Below are positions 8,325-16,478 of a stretch of 64,000 nt of DNA, in pieces. A model generated the notes under the pieces. That model had not been told where the DNA came from. It worked only from the letters and a program-made list of their open reading frames with translations, and did not search any database. The position numbers and the translations under genes are program-made. The first letter of the stretch is position 1. The number at the start of each line of letters is the position of its first letter. The stretch comes from Prevotella sp. Its GTDB lineage: Bacteria; Bacteroidota; Bacteroidia; Bacteroidales; Bacteroidaceae. The DNA lies in NCBI GenBank assembly GCA_017471245.1, contig JAFUVB010000013.1:1-64000 (forward strand). Direction: 5' to 3'.

Positions 8325-9617
8325 TCAGCGTGAAAGCGAAGCCATCCAACGCCTCACTTCACTCCAGCGGTAATAGGGTGCGCTGTCAGTTGCTAATGGG
8401 ATCGTGCGTTCTGTTTCATTATACACGAACTTCACCAACACGTCATCGGCTGAACTTACACCGTTTTTCCTGTAGAAAACCACTTGCAGGTTGGCTGCCA
8501 TGGGAGTGACCTGATAATTAGCCCAATGCTTCCAGGCATCGCGATAATTCTGGGGCGTGCCGTTGCAACCACTCAGTTGGAGCAGGTAAGCAAGCGAAGC
8601 AAGATTGGTGTCATGCCCAAAGCGAAGCGTAACTGCAGGCTTTCCCGTCTGTATCACACTGTCGGCCTGGCTCACGATGTCTTCCACGATGCGGCGGGCA
8701 TTACGGTGATAGCGGCGCGAACATCCCGGCAGGATGCCATAGGCATACAAGTCTTCTGCATTATCCCACTGCCACAGCCTGAACAGTTCATCATGGGTGA
8801 AGAGATTTCGGAACGATATGCCAAGCTCTGGAAGGTTTTGCATGTCGGCAAAAATATGCCAGCAGTCGAGCATCATCTGCCTTCCTGCTGCCTCGTCACG
8901 ATAGTTGGTGAACAGTAGTTCAAGAAAACGTGAGGGCTGAACAATGCTGTCGGTAAACTGACGGAACTGTTCTTTGCGCAGCGAATCACACTCGCCCTCT
9001 GCCACTTCTTCCTTGTTTACCAACACGGGCATAAAGCGCGCTGCCGACTGCATGGTGATATCGAGCGTGGGGTTCAACGCCCTGAGTTCCATGCAACAGT
9101 TCGCCATACTAATAGCACAGCGCATGGCTGTGGATGAACGGGCTTCTATGTGAATCGGCTTAGAGAGCAACGACTGATACTGTCGATACATCCGGGCTGC
9201 TATCTGCCTGTGCTGCCGTGCGCCTAACAACGAGAGCGCACCGTCGTTGCCCTGCGAATAGTCAAAACATCTCTGCATCCGTGAAAGCACATCCTTGCCA
9301 AAATCGGTGAGCTGATGCCCGGTGAGCAAGGCAATGACCGATTCATACTTCTTATTGGAAGTGAGGAAACGAGAACCGTGCCGGCCATAGTGGCTTATAT
9401 AAAACGGCTCATAGCCGGCAGGGGCAGCCGTGTATTGGTAGCCGGCAGGAACGCCGGGGTAATTGTAATAATAGCCTGCATACTGCATTTCCTGCTTCGA
9501 AATATCCTCCGAAGCTTGCTCTTCGGCCATTGCAAGACCTTCAGTCTGAGCCATTGCCGACAGCGCACTCGCCCAAATGGCAACGCTGGTGATGATGCTT
9601 ACAACCAATCTTTTCAT
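8325..9617 (-). CDS. Secreted histidine-type acid phosphatase (branch 2, phytase-like)
   Basis: Exported phosphomonoesterase that would use a phosphohistidine intermediate. Residues 1-23 form a signal peptide (MKRLVVSIITSVAIWASALS, cleavage after AMA). The RHGSRF motif carries catalytic His80, and FGHDTNLA carries the proton-donor pair His335-Asp336. Length, 430 residues, fits Bacteroides relatives often annotated as histidine-type phosphatases; inositol-phosphate phosphatases of the MINPP type usually have HAE rather than HD, so phytase activity is only possible. I chose the ATG at 9617 because the longer frame to 9686 puts 23 charged and polar residues before the signal peptide. It lies between the gls genes and SusCD, separated from the latter by a hairpin and a promoter. 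Confidence 0.88.
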   Translation of the reverse strand: MKRLVVSIITSVAIWASALSAMAQTEGLAMAEEQASEDISKQEMQYAGYYYNYPGVPAGYQYTAAPAGYEPFYISHYGRHGSRFLTSNKKYESVIALLTGHQLTDFGKDVLSRMQRCFDYSQGNDGALSLLGARQHRQIAARMYRQYQSLLSKPIHIEARSSTAMRCAISMANCCMELRALNPTLDITMQSAARFMPVLVNKEEVAEGECDSLRKEQFRQFTDSIVQPSRFLELLFTNYRDEAAGRQMMLDCWHIFADMQNLPELGISFRNLFTHDELFRLWQWDNAEDLYAYGILPGCSRRYHRNARRIVEDIVSQADSVIQTGKPAVTLRFGHDTNLASLAYLLQLSGCNGTPQNYRDAWKHWANYQVTPMAANLQVVFYRKNGVSSADDVLVKFVYNETERTIPLATDSAPYYRWSEVRRWMASLSR

Positions 9618-9709
9618 TCGCCTATAAAATAATCCTTTCCATTCTGAAACCGGTGGTTCAGAAAATGGCAATCCAAAAATGAACAACGTCAGTCACGCGA
9701 GGTGACGCA

Positions 9710-10702
9710 TCAAGACTTATCGCGATAGATCACCTTGTTGGCTCCGCTGGTGATTTTCAGTGCTTCGGGATGCTCTCTGATGAAGCTGTCGATGTGGCGG
9801 ATGCGCTTCTGCTCAAGTATCTCGTCTACGGCAATCAGGATTCCCGTCTCCTCCACCTCGCCGAATCCCTCGTTGATGGCAGTGCCGAAGAGTTTCATTG
9901 TGGGCGACAGTCCCATGTAGGCATTCACGAGCGGCGGGATGTTATAGCCCATCTTGCGGATCTCTCCGTTCAGGATGCGGTAGTCCTCCTTGAAGTTCTT
10001 GCCGCAGAAGAGTGTTTCCAGCTCTTTCGGATCGGCCTCTAATTTGAGCGGACACATCGGGACAATCAGGTTTTCCTTGTCGTCGAAGTGCTTTTTCAGG
10101 AAATAGAGAATCATGTCGCGCCCGCGGCGGATATAAGACGGATACATGGTCATCTTTCCGAAGAAATATTTCAGGTTGGGATTCAGCACGGTGAGCGCGC
10201 CAAGTCCGTCCCAGAGGTTGTCGAGTGCGAAGATGCTCTTGGTGTTCTTCTGCACATTCTGGTATTCCAACGACACAAACGACCGTCCCAGCTCCACCGT
10301 GTAAGGCATATAGTCACGCAGGAACTTCTCAGAAAAATGGAACATGTGGCTTGTAGCCAGCTTGGGCTGACCGTCTGCTCCCATCGCCCAGTCGCGCCCG
10401 TGCAGATAGCGGTAGCCGCCGATAATCTCCTCGGCTTCAGGATTCCACACAATCAGCTGCTTGTAGCAATTGTCGCAGGTATCGAACTCGTCGATGTCCT
10501 TCTCCTTGCCAGTGCCGCCGCCTGCCTCACGGAATGCGATTTCGCGCAGTCGGCCAATCTCGTCCATCACGTGCGGTGCATTGTGAGCCGTTACGATATA
10601 GATTTCATTGTTGCTCTTGTTGGTCATTCGGAGCTGCCGTTCCGGAGTTAGTTCACTCTTGAGAATCTCTTTACTGACGGGAGGAATGATGGGTTGTTCC
10701 AT
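9710..10702 (-). CDS. glsB: Glycine N-acyltransferase of glycine-lipid synthesis (GlsB-like, GNAT/OlsB fold)
   Basis: Predicted to attach a 3-hydroxy fatty acid to glycine, giving the commendamide-type intermediate of Bacteroides glycine lipids; this is the role of GlsB in B. thetaiotaomicron. The 330-residue protein shows the OlsB/hemolysin-like acyltransferase pattern: YIVTAHNAPHVMDEIGRLREIAFREAGGGTG at the start (residues 34-64), EIIGGYRYLHGRDW around residue 92, ELGRSFVSLEYQ, and LWDGLGALTVLNPNLKYFFGKMTMYPSYI in the second half. Directly upstream on the same strand, 36 bp away, is the PlsC-like partner, the same pairing as glsA/glsB. Identification rests on this pairing plus family resemblance. 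Confidence 0.85.
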   Translation of the reverse strand: MEQPIIPPVSKEILKSELTPERQLRMTNKSNNEIYIVTAHNAPHVMDEIGRLREIAFREAGGGTGKEKDIDEFDTCDNCYKQLIVWNPEAEEIIGGYRYLHGRDWAMGADGQPKLATSHMFHFSEKFLRDYMPYTVELGRSFVSLEYQNVQKNTKSIFALDNLWDGLGALTVLNPNLKYFFGKMTMYPSYIRRGRDMILYFLKKHFDDKENLIVPMCPLKLEADPKELETLFCGKNFKEDYRILNGEIRKMGYNIPPLVNAYMGLSPTMKLFGTAINEGFGEVEETGILIAVDEILEQKRIRHIDSFIREHPEALKITSGANKVIYRDKS

Positions 10703-10738
10703 GATGATCGTAGATATTGAATGATGGTAGTTTTTATG

Positions 10739-11566
10739 TTATAGCCTGTATACAGCATCTTGCACATATTGCGCCCACTGCACAGGTGTCTTGCTCTTGT
10801 CGAATGTCTCCCAGGGAATGGGCTTGCCGATGGTTACCTTGAAGGTATTGTGTACATTCTTGTACATTTCGTCAACAAGGAAAAGCATTGCTATATTCAC
10901 TTTCTTCACGTGCTTGTCGCAGAAGCCTGACAAGCGATAGAAGAAGTTTGAGTTCTGCCCGCTGAAATGGATAGGCACCACGTCGCGGTGATATTCCACG
11001 CTCTTCGAGATGAATGTCTTCTTCCACGGCAGGTCGCGGATTTCACCGTTGATTCTGCGCGAGCATAGTCCTGCGGGAAACATCAGCATGTGATAGTCGC
11101 TTTTGAATCCGTTCTCCACCATGGCGGGAAACGAGCGGCTCTGCGCTCCTGTCTTATTGATAGGAATACAGAGGGGTGCCAGACCGGGCAGGTTCATCAA
11201 GATATCGTTCACAAGATAGCGGAAACGACTGTCGTATTGCCTGCCGATGATGCTGCCAAGGGCAACGCCGTCGATACCGCCAAGCGGATGGTTGCTCACG
11301 AAGGTGTATAGTTTTCCGTCATCCTTGTCGGGCAGGTTCTCCTTGCCCTCCACCTGGAGCGTCATATCCAGATATTTCACGCATTCCTCAAGCCAAGGCG
11401 TCCCCGTGAGTTCCCGGTTTTCCCAGAGGAAGGCGTTCACTTGATCCTGATGGACAATGTGCTTCAGCCATTTCACAGCCAGCGAAGGTACCATCTTCGC
11501 CTTGTCGCCCATTTTGTCCTTGAGGATATTCTCGATGTCTACTGTTTTCTCCGTTATTCTATCCAT
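10739..11566 (-). CDS. glsA: O-acyltransferase of glycine-lipid synthesis (GlsA-like, PlsC/LPLAT family)
   Basis: Expected to esterify the hydroxyl of N-acylglycine with a second fatty acid at the inner membrane face. The 275-residue protein has the acyltransferase block NHPLGGIDG (residues 92-100; a variant one residue longer than the classical HX4D), a second block MLMFPAGLCSRR with the FPAG motif, and VVPIHFSGQNSNFFYRL. The start at 11566 (MDRITEKTVDIENIL) is preferred over the frame's first ATG at 11644, because the extra residues are not family-like and would overlap the promoter. It precedes glsB and is probably cotranscribed. Confidence 0.85.
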   Translation of the reverse strand: MDRITEKTVDIENILKDKMGDKAKMVPSLAVKWLKHIVHQDQVNAFLWENRELTGTPWLEECVKYLDMTLQVEGKENLPDKDDGKLYTFVSNHPLGGIDGVALGSIIGRQYDSRFRYLVNDILMNLPGLAPLCIPINKTGAQSRSFPAMVENGFKSDYHMLMFPAGLCSRRINGEIRDLPWKKTFISKSVEYHRDVVPIHFSGQNSNFFYRLSGFCDKHVKKVNIAMLFLVDEMYKNVHNTFKVTIGKPIPWETFDKSKTPVQWAQYVQDAVYRL

Positions 11567-11585
11567 ACTGTTTAGAAACAATATG

Positions 11586-11593
11586 CAAAAATA
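11586..11593 (-). promoter_or_regulatory. Candidate -7 box for the gls genes
   Basis: Minus-strand TATTTTTG fits TAnnTTTG about 20 bp before the glsA start. No clean TTG lies 19-21 bp upstream, so support is partial. Confidence 0.4.
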
Positions 11594-11740
11594 CGCAAAT
11601 AATTTGAAAAACGTTACTTTTTGGCAAAAAATGTTACATAGCATGCAAATTTTGCTGCATTTTTCATTGTTTTCATGTTTTATTTGCGTCTACATGCCAT
11701 CGCTTCGGGAACTGATTAACGACCGAAAGCAGCAGCAACC

Positions 11741-11872
11741 ATGAATAATTGGAGTGATAAGTCATGAATAGGAGTTATAAACCACGAATAATTGAAGTGA
11801 TGAATCATGGATAGGAGTGAAAAACCATGAATAATTGAAGTGATAAAACCATGAATAGGAGTTATAAAGAAG
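11741..11872 (+). repeat. Tandem array of alternating 23- and 20-bp units
   Basis: Units beginning ATGAATAATTGAAGTGATAA and ATGAATAGGAGTTATAA alternate, with starts at 11741, 11764, 11784, 11807, 11827 and 11851. This makes a dimer period of about 43 bp repeated three times. It sits in the 660-bp gap between the gls genes and the restriction system. I do not recognise the sequence. Confidence 0.85.
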
Positions 11873-11963
11873 GAAGGAAAACGGCACATTTGCCCGATGA
11901 AATCGGCGTTTTTGATCTTCAAAAGCGTTGTAATGGAAAAGCAAAAACGTTGAGATGTAAAAG

Positions 11964-12095
11964 TAAATCAAATTGATTTGCGCGATAAATCAAATTGATT
12001 TGAAAAGTAAATTAAATTAATTTGCAAAGTAAATCAAATTGATTTGCAAAACAAATTAAATTAAATTGCTGAGTAAATTATATTAATTTGCTGCG
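11964..12095 (+). repeat. 22-bp-period array, six units, core YAAATCAAATTGATTTG
   Basis: Unit starts at 11964, 11986, 12008, 12030, 12052 and 12074 are exactly 22 bp apart. Each has a 17-bp palindrome-like core (AAATCAAATTGATTT or AAATTAAATTAATTT) and a 5-bp spacer (CGCGA, AAAAG, CAAAG, CAAAA, CTGAG, CTGCG). Core changes are often symmetric (TC..GA to TT..AA), which keeps self-complementarity. A related four-unit array lies at 31084-31171. Confidence 0.9.
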
Positions 12096-12229
12096 CCATC
12101 TTAACGCATTAGAAGCTGCAAAGCAGCTCTATTCCTTCTTTATTTCGCAGCTTTTCGAAAATGAAAACACCTTCTTCAACTGAATAAAACGAATCTACAC
12201 TGAAAGGAAGAGTAACAAGCCATCATCGC

Positions 12230-13084
12230 CTAAGGGATGTTTCTTAACAGTCGGTCGCTAATCCCTTTTTTCAGAATTTTCTCTTTGAACTCCTCCACCG
12301 TGGGGAACTTCTCTTCAGGTGCGCCTCCTATGATGGTCTCAATACCCTCAATTGTCGTACTGTAAATGTCTTTGAACTCCAAACCCCACCTGTCACCAAA
12401 CCACGATAACGAAAAGACACAGAAATCTACTGGATTGTCCTTGACGAAAGAAGTAACCTTTGAACAATCGGAACTGCATTGCAAATAATCCATAGCTACA
12501 TCCTGAATAACAAAGATAATCTTCCGCTTCCATGACTGAACGATCTTCCCTTTTTTATATGCCTGCTGCATCATCGTTTTGGAAAACTCATTTGCCCAGT
12601 TAATGCCATAGGTATACCTACCGTGACTGAAATCATGGTATCTCTGGAAATCTTGAATATAGGGATAAGGTGTCCCTGTTGTGCCTGCCGCTTGAATTTC
12701 TACACATTGGAAATCCCTGATTTGCTGATTACGGTCTAATTCCACAGCCACATAATCGACACTCCCCCCTACTCCCATATCCACTTCTGGTATCCACATA
12801 ACATTCTCCCAATCGGTAAGATATTTCTCGCGGATAGCATTGAACATTTGTTCCTCTTTGAATCTTTGCGGACAAATGATGACGGGCTGAAGTTCTTTCT
12901 TGTTGACACTCGCCCCGACTGTGCATATACCTACTTTGACTTCAGGTGTGCTTTTGCGAGGTTTTACGCATGTGCCATTCACGTATTTACAAAACTGTTG
13001 TTTGATGTCTAATTCAAAAGTAGCATCAATTTTTCCACAATCATGACAGAAATACTCAATTGGAGTGCGATCTATTCTTTTCAT
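12230..13084 (-). CDS. NotI-family type II restriction endonuclease
   Basis: Predicted DNA-cleaving half of a type II restriction system. The 284-residue protein resembles the NotI endonuclease family: an N-terminal metal-binding set of cysteines (Cys13, Cys16, Cys32, Cys39; NotI proteins carry a four-cysteine iron site), then VIICPQRF, and the PD-(D/E)xK-type core in the variant form seen in NotI, with Asp110 in SVDYVAV and Glu129-x-Gln131 in VEIQAAGTTGTPYPY. Its ATG overlaps the methyltransferase stop codon by four bases (ATGA), so the two are translationally coupled with the protective gene first. NotI itself cuts an 8-bp GC-only site; whether this protein shares that specificity is unknown. 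Confidence 0.82.
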   Translation of the reverse strand: MKRIDRTPIEYFCHDCGKIDATFELDIKQQFCKYVNGTCVKPRKSTPEVKVGICTVGASVNKKELQPVIICPQRFKEEQMFNAIREKYLTDWENVMWIPEVDMGVGGSVDYVAVELDRNQQIRDFQCVEIQAAGTTGTPYPYIQDFQRYHDFSHGRYTYGINWANEFSKTMMQQAYKKGKIVQSWKRKIIFVIQDVAMDYLQCSSDCSKVTSFVKDNPVDFCVFSLSWFGDRWGLEFKDIYSTTIEGIETIIGGAPEEKFPTVEEFKEKILKKGISDRLLRNIP

Positions 13085-14136
13085 AATAACATCAAACCTA
13101 TTTTTTCAACTCTTTTCTTTGCGTTTTCATTATATTCTTTACTTAACTCAATGCCTATTCCCCGGCGCTTCAGTTTTAATGCGGCAGCGACGGTACTTCC
13201 CGTCCCACTGAAAGGATCCAACACAACGCCATCTTCTGGACAAGTGGCAAGTATAGGGATTCGAAGCAACTCTTCCGGGAAAACTGCACAATGACTATCC
13301 TTACGCCATGTATCCTCAGGAACTATATCCCAAATATCAGTTGGCAGATGCCCGTTAGAGCCAATGCGCATGATGTAGAAGCCTTTTTCTTGAAGTTCCC
13401 TCGCTCTGCCACTGATTTCTGTACTCTCGCTATGCCAGGCACGTTGTACGCCACGTATGGTCATTCTAAAATCATTTAACTTGCCCATACGAATATCCAT
13501 TAACGTGGAATCAAGAGCCTCAAGAGCCGCTGCTTTTTCATCTGAAGAAAGATCTGCGCTGTTTTCTATCTGACTTCTGTATTTCTTGCCACTGACTCCT
13601 GTTGATGAAATAGTAGAATCTTTTGTTACTTTAGGCTTAAGAGTAGGTTTTATTCTGATGGCATCTGCATCATAATAATACTTTTTCGTTTTAACGAAAT
13701 GGAAGATGTGCTCATAAGAATCGCGTAAGCGGTCCTTACAGCTTTGAGTTCCCTTCAACTGATTCCAGATTACATCGTTTCTCAATATCCACCCCCCTTG
13801 GTCCATTAATGAAATGGCAACTCGCCACGGCATCCCCATCAGTTCTTTGTTGTTGTACTTATCGCCAATATTCAACCACAACGAACCATCTTTAACCAAA
13901 ACACGCTTGGCCTCAGAAAAAATACTGGTCAGCTTATGAACATACTCTTCAAAAGTATCTTCGTTGCCAACCTCATGCACGTCATTATCGTTGTCGTACC
14001 TCCTCATTCCCCAATATGGTGGTGAGGTGATAATACAATTAACTGATTCGTCCTCCATCATTTTCATGACAGTAAGACAATCGCCAACCAAAAACTTGTA
14101 CCGCTCAGAGCCAGTGAGCACGTCTACTCTATTCAT
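13081..14136 (-). CDS. DNA methyltransferase (N4-cytosine/N6-adenine class, beta order) of the NotI-like system
   Basis: Modification half of the restriction system. In its 351 residues the catalytic motif TSPPYWG comes first (residues 37-43) and the AdoMet-binding motif DPFSGTGS comes late (307-314), the order of beta-class amino-methyltransferases. SPPY rather than DPPY is more usual for N4-cytosine enzymes, so m4C is favoured. The target-recognition region lies between (residues about 150-280), with a charged insert. I chose the ATG at 14136 (MNRVDVLTGSERY) because the 30 extra residues in the longer frame form an A/T-rich hydrophobic run outside the family. It is transcribed divergently from mraZ. 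Confidence 0.9.
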   Translation of the reverse strand: MNRVDVLTGSERYKFLVGDCLTVMKMMEDESVNCIITSPPYWGMRRYDNDNDVHEVGNEDTFEEYVHKLTSIFSEAKRVLVKDGSLWLNIGDKYNNKELMGMPWRVAISLMDQGGWILRNDVIWNQLKGTQSCKDRLRDSYEHIFHFVKTKKYYYDADAIRIKPTLKPKVTKDSTISSTGVSGKKYRSQIENSADLSSDEKAAALEALDSTLMDIRMGKLNDFRMTIRGVQRAWHSESTEISGRARELQEKGFYIMRIGSNGHLPTDIWDIVPEDTWRKDSHCAVFPEELLRIPILATCPEDGVVLDPFSGTGSTVAAALKLKRRGIGIELSKEYNENAKKRVEKIGLMLL

Positions 14137-14366
14137 TTCAATGTGCAAAATTAAACAATTTTTCGTGATATCCTGCTTTTTTATAAAGAAAATGATGAAA
14201 AAAGCTATTTTGATAATGCGAAGCATCCTATGTATGCCAACATACAGAAGTATAAAAATGAATGCCTCTATTCACTTCTTGGAACAGATTCTGATGCCGG
14301 AAAAATTGCACAAAATGCCATTTTTGAGAAAAAAAACAAGAAATTTGCGCTCTTTTTGATAAATTT

Positions 14367-14396
14367 GTGGAGAAAAGTGGTGGAAAGTGGAGGAAA
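14367..14396 (+). promoter_or_regulatory. MraZ operator: three direct 10-bp repeats
   Basis: GTGGAGAAAA, GTGGTGGAAA and GTGGAGGAAA follow each other without gaps directly upstream of the mraZ -7 box. Triple direct repeats with 10-bp period containing TGG or AAAGTG are the known MraZ box design (TGGGN-N5 in E. coli, AAAGTGKN3 in mollicutes). The position fits autorepression of the dcw operon by MraZ. Confidence 0.82.
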
Positions 14397-14401
14397 ATGT
14401 G

Positions 14402-14409
14402 TATCTTTG
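14402..14409 (+). promoter_or_regulatory. Promoter -7 box of the dcw cluster
   Basis: TATCTTTG lies 28 bp before the mraZ start codon. The -33 region is occupied by the MraZ repeats, so repressor and sigma factor would compete. Confidence 0.75.
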
Positions 14410-14437
14410 AACCCGAATTCTTTTAAATAAGAAACGC

Positions 14438-14902
14438 ATGCGATTTTTAGGTAATATAGAAGCAAAGACAGACGCAAAGGGAAGAGCATTCCTGCCAGCT
14501 GTGTTCCGCAAGGTGCTACAGGCATCGGGCGAAGAGTCGCTCGTGATGCGCAAGGATGTCTTCCAGCCGTGTTTGGTGCTCTATCCGGAATCTGTCTGGA
14601 ATGAGCAAATGGACACGCTTCGCAATCGTCTGAACCGCTGGAACCGCGAACATCAGGAGATCTACCGCCAATTCGTGAGCGACGTGGAACTGGTGACTCT
14701 CGACGGCAACGGTCGCTTCCTCATCCCCAAGCGCTACCTGAAACTGGCCGACATCGAGCAGGGCATCAAGTTCATCGGCATGGGCGACACCATTGAAATA
14801 TGGAGCACCGTCAGGACAGAGAAACCGTTCATGGAGCCCGAAGCCTTCGGAAAGGCATTAGAGAGCGTGATGGGCAACGAGGAGCCAAAGAGTGTGGAGT
14901 AA
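14438..14902 (+). CDS. mraZ: Transcriptional regulator MraZ
   Basis: First gene of the division and cell-wall cluster; a ring-forming DNA-binding protein that represses its own operon. The 154 residues hold two SpoVT/AbrB-type domains, each with the conserved DxxGR: DAKGR at 12-16 and DGNGR at 89-93. The start MRFLGNIEAKTDAKGR matches the family's usual N terminus. Three direct repeats matching the MraZ box lie 40-70 bp upstream. rsmH begins 15 bp downstream. It is close to the family's usual 140-155 residues. Confidence 0.95.
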   Translation: MRFLGNIEAKTDAKGRAFLPAVFRKVLQASGEESLVMRKDVFQPCLVLYPESVWNEQMDTLRNRLNRWNREHQEIYRQFVSDVELVTLDGNGRFLIPKRYLKLADIEQGIKFIGMGDTIEIWSTVRTEKPFMEPEAFGKALESVMGNEEPKSVE

Positions 14903-14917
14903 TCAACAACAAGCGGA

Positions 14918-15832
14918 ATGGCAACCAAAGCAGAGACATACCATGTGCCTGTACTCCTGAATGAGAGTATCGAGGGGTTGAGCATCATACCCGACGGCAT
15001 CTACGTGGACGTGACATTCGGCGGCGGCGGCCATAGCAGGGAAATCCTGAAGCGATTGGGAAAGAACGGACATCTGTACAGTTTTGACCAGGATGCGGAT
15101 GCTGAGAAGAACATCATCAGCGACGAGAGATTCACATTCGTGAGAAGCAACTTCAGGTATCTGAAAAACTGGATGCGTTACTACGGCGTGGAGCAGATAG
15201 ACGGTCTGCTGGGCGACTTGGGTGTTTCAAGCCATCACTTCGATGATGAGACGCGCGGTTTCTCCTTCCGGTTTGATGCTCCGCTTGACATGAGAATGAA
15301 CAAGCGCGCCGGCGAAACGGCTGCCGACATCCTGAACAAAAGCAGCGAAGAACGGCTTGCCGACATGTTCTTCCTCTACGGGGAACTGAAAAATGCCCGG
15401 CGCATTGCAGCAGCCATCGTGAAGGCACGCTCACAGAAAGCCATCCTCACCACACAGGACTTCCTGAACGCCGTGCAACCGCTTTTCCAGCGCGAAAGAG
15501 AGAAGAAAGACATGGCAAAGCTATTTCAGGCACTGCGCATCGAGGTGAACCACGAGATGAACGCACTGAAGGAAATGCTGCTGGCTGCAACAGAAATACT
15601 GAAACCCGGGGGACGGCTGAGCGTCATCACCTATCATTCGCTCGAAGACCGCATCGTGAAGAACGTGATGAAGACAGGAAACACGGAAGGGAATGCGCGG
15701 CAAGACTTCTTCGGAAGATTCGAGACTCCTTTCACACTCGTGAACAACAAGGTGATAACACCGTCGGCAGAAGAACAGGAACGAAACCCACGCAGCCGGA
15801 GCGCAAAGCTGAGAATCGCAGAAAAGAAGTAA
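14918..15832 (+). CDS. rsmH: 16S rRNA (cytosine-1402 N4)-methyltransferase RsmH
   Basis: Methylates C1402 of 16S rRNA in the ribosomal P-site region; historically mraW. The 304-residue protein starts HVPVLLNESIEGL, then has the AdoMet-binding VDVTFGGGGHS (residues 30-40), GLLGDLGVSSHHFDDETRGF, and the C-terminal ITYHSLEDRIVK and NPRSRSAKLR motifs, all hallmarks of RsmH. Second gene of the dcw operon, with a 33-bp gap to ftsL. Confidence 0.96.
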   Translation: MATKAETYHVPVLLNESIEGLSIIPDGIYVDVTFGGGGHSREILKRLGKNGHLYSFDQDADAEKNIISDERFTFVRSNFRYLKNWMRYYGVEQIDGLLGDLGVSSHHFDDETRGFSFRFDAPLDMRMNKRAGETAADILNKSSEERLADMFFLYGELKNARRIAAAIVKARSQKAILTTQDFLNAVQPLFQREREKKDMAKLFQALRIEVNHEMNALKEMLLAATEILKPGGRLSVITYHSLEDRIVKNVMKTGNTEGNARQDFFGRFETPFTLVNNKVITPSAEEQERNPRSRSAKLRIAEKK

Positions 15833-15865
15833 TCAACTCATTGAGAAAACGGCGAATTATTATAC

Positions 15866-16423
15866 ATGACTGAAAATATCTATCCATTAAATCTGAAAGA
15901 GAAAGCTAAGAAGGAGGAGACTCCCGGGCCTTCTGCGGGAGCAGAGGAGCCCGGAGAGTCGTCTCAAACACCTGCTGATCCAGAAGAACCATCAGAAAAG
16001 GCTGCAACAAAGAAAGAGAATGCCGCCGACATGAAGGAAAAGCAGGAGCCCACTCTACAGGAGGCCTTTAAGGAACAGGCTCGCGAGGACGAGCGCCCGC
16101 AGTCGTCAACCTTCACACTGAGAAAGATTCTCGGTGGTGACTGGTTGACTGCCGACTTCATCCGCAGGCAGATTGGAGTGATATTGCTGATTGTTGGTCT
16201 GTCGATTGTCTATATATCCAATAGATATAGTTGCCAAAAGGACATGCTTGAAATCGACAAGCTGAATGCAGAACTGACCGATGCTAAATACAAAGCACTG
16301 TCAAGCAGCAGTGAGCTGACAGAAAAATGCAGGGAAAGCAACGTGCTGGATCTGCTGAAGAGCAACAAGGACAGTTTGCTGAGAATTGCCAATCAGCCAC
16401 CTTATATTATATATATACCATAA
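15866..16423 (+). CDS. ftsL: FtsL-like bitopic division protein
   Basis: Small membrane protein in the position where ftsL lies in other dcw clusters. Of 185 residues, about 1-100 are cytoplasmic and very rich in Glu, Pro and Lys. A single membrane segment follows (about 102-118, IGVILLIVGLSIVYISN), then a short periplasmic coiled coil (MLEIDKLNAELTDAKYKALS). This matches the Bacteroidetes FtsL design, in which the cytoplasmic tail is longer than in E. coli FtsL (121 residues). Sequence conservation is low, so the name rests on topology and context. It would link FtsI/FtsW with FtsQ at the septum. Confidence 0.82.
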   Translation: MTENIYPLNLKEKAKKEETPGPSAGAEEPGESSQTPADPEEPSEKAATKKENAADMKEKQEPTLQEAFKEQAREDERPQSSTFTLRKILGGDWLTADFIRRQIGVILLIVGLSIVYISNRYSCQKDMLEIDKLNAELTDAKYKALSSSSELTEKCRESNVLDLLKSNKDSLLRIANQPPYIIYIP

Positions 16424-16478
16424 ACATAATAAATAAACATATATATCAAATTTAATATTCAACATTTAATATACAACT

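Noticed and set aside
11964-12095. Possible CRISPR array or phage attachment site
   Set aside because: Same short period and A/T-rich cores; no integrase nearby.
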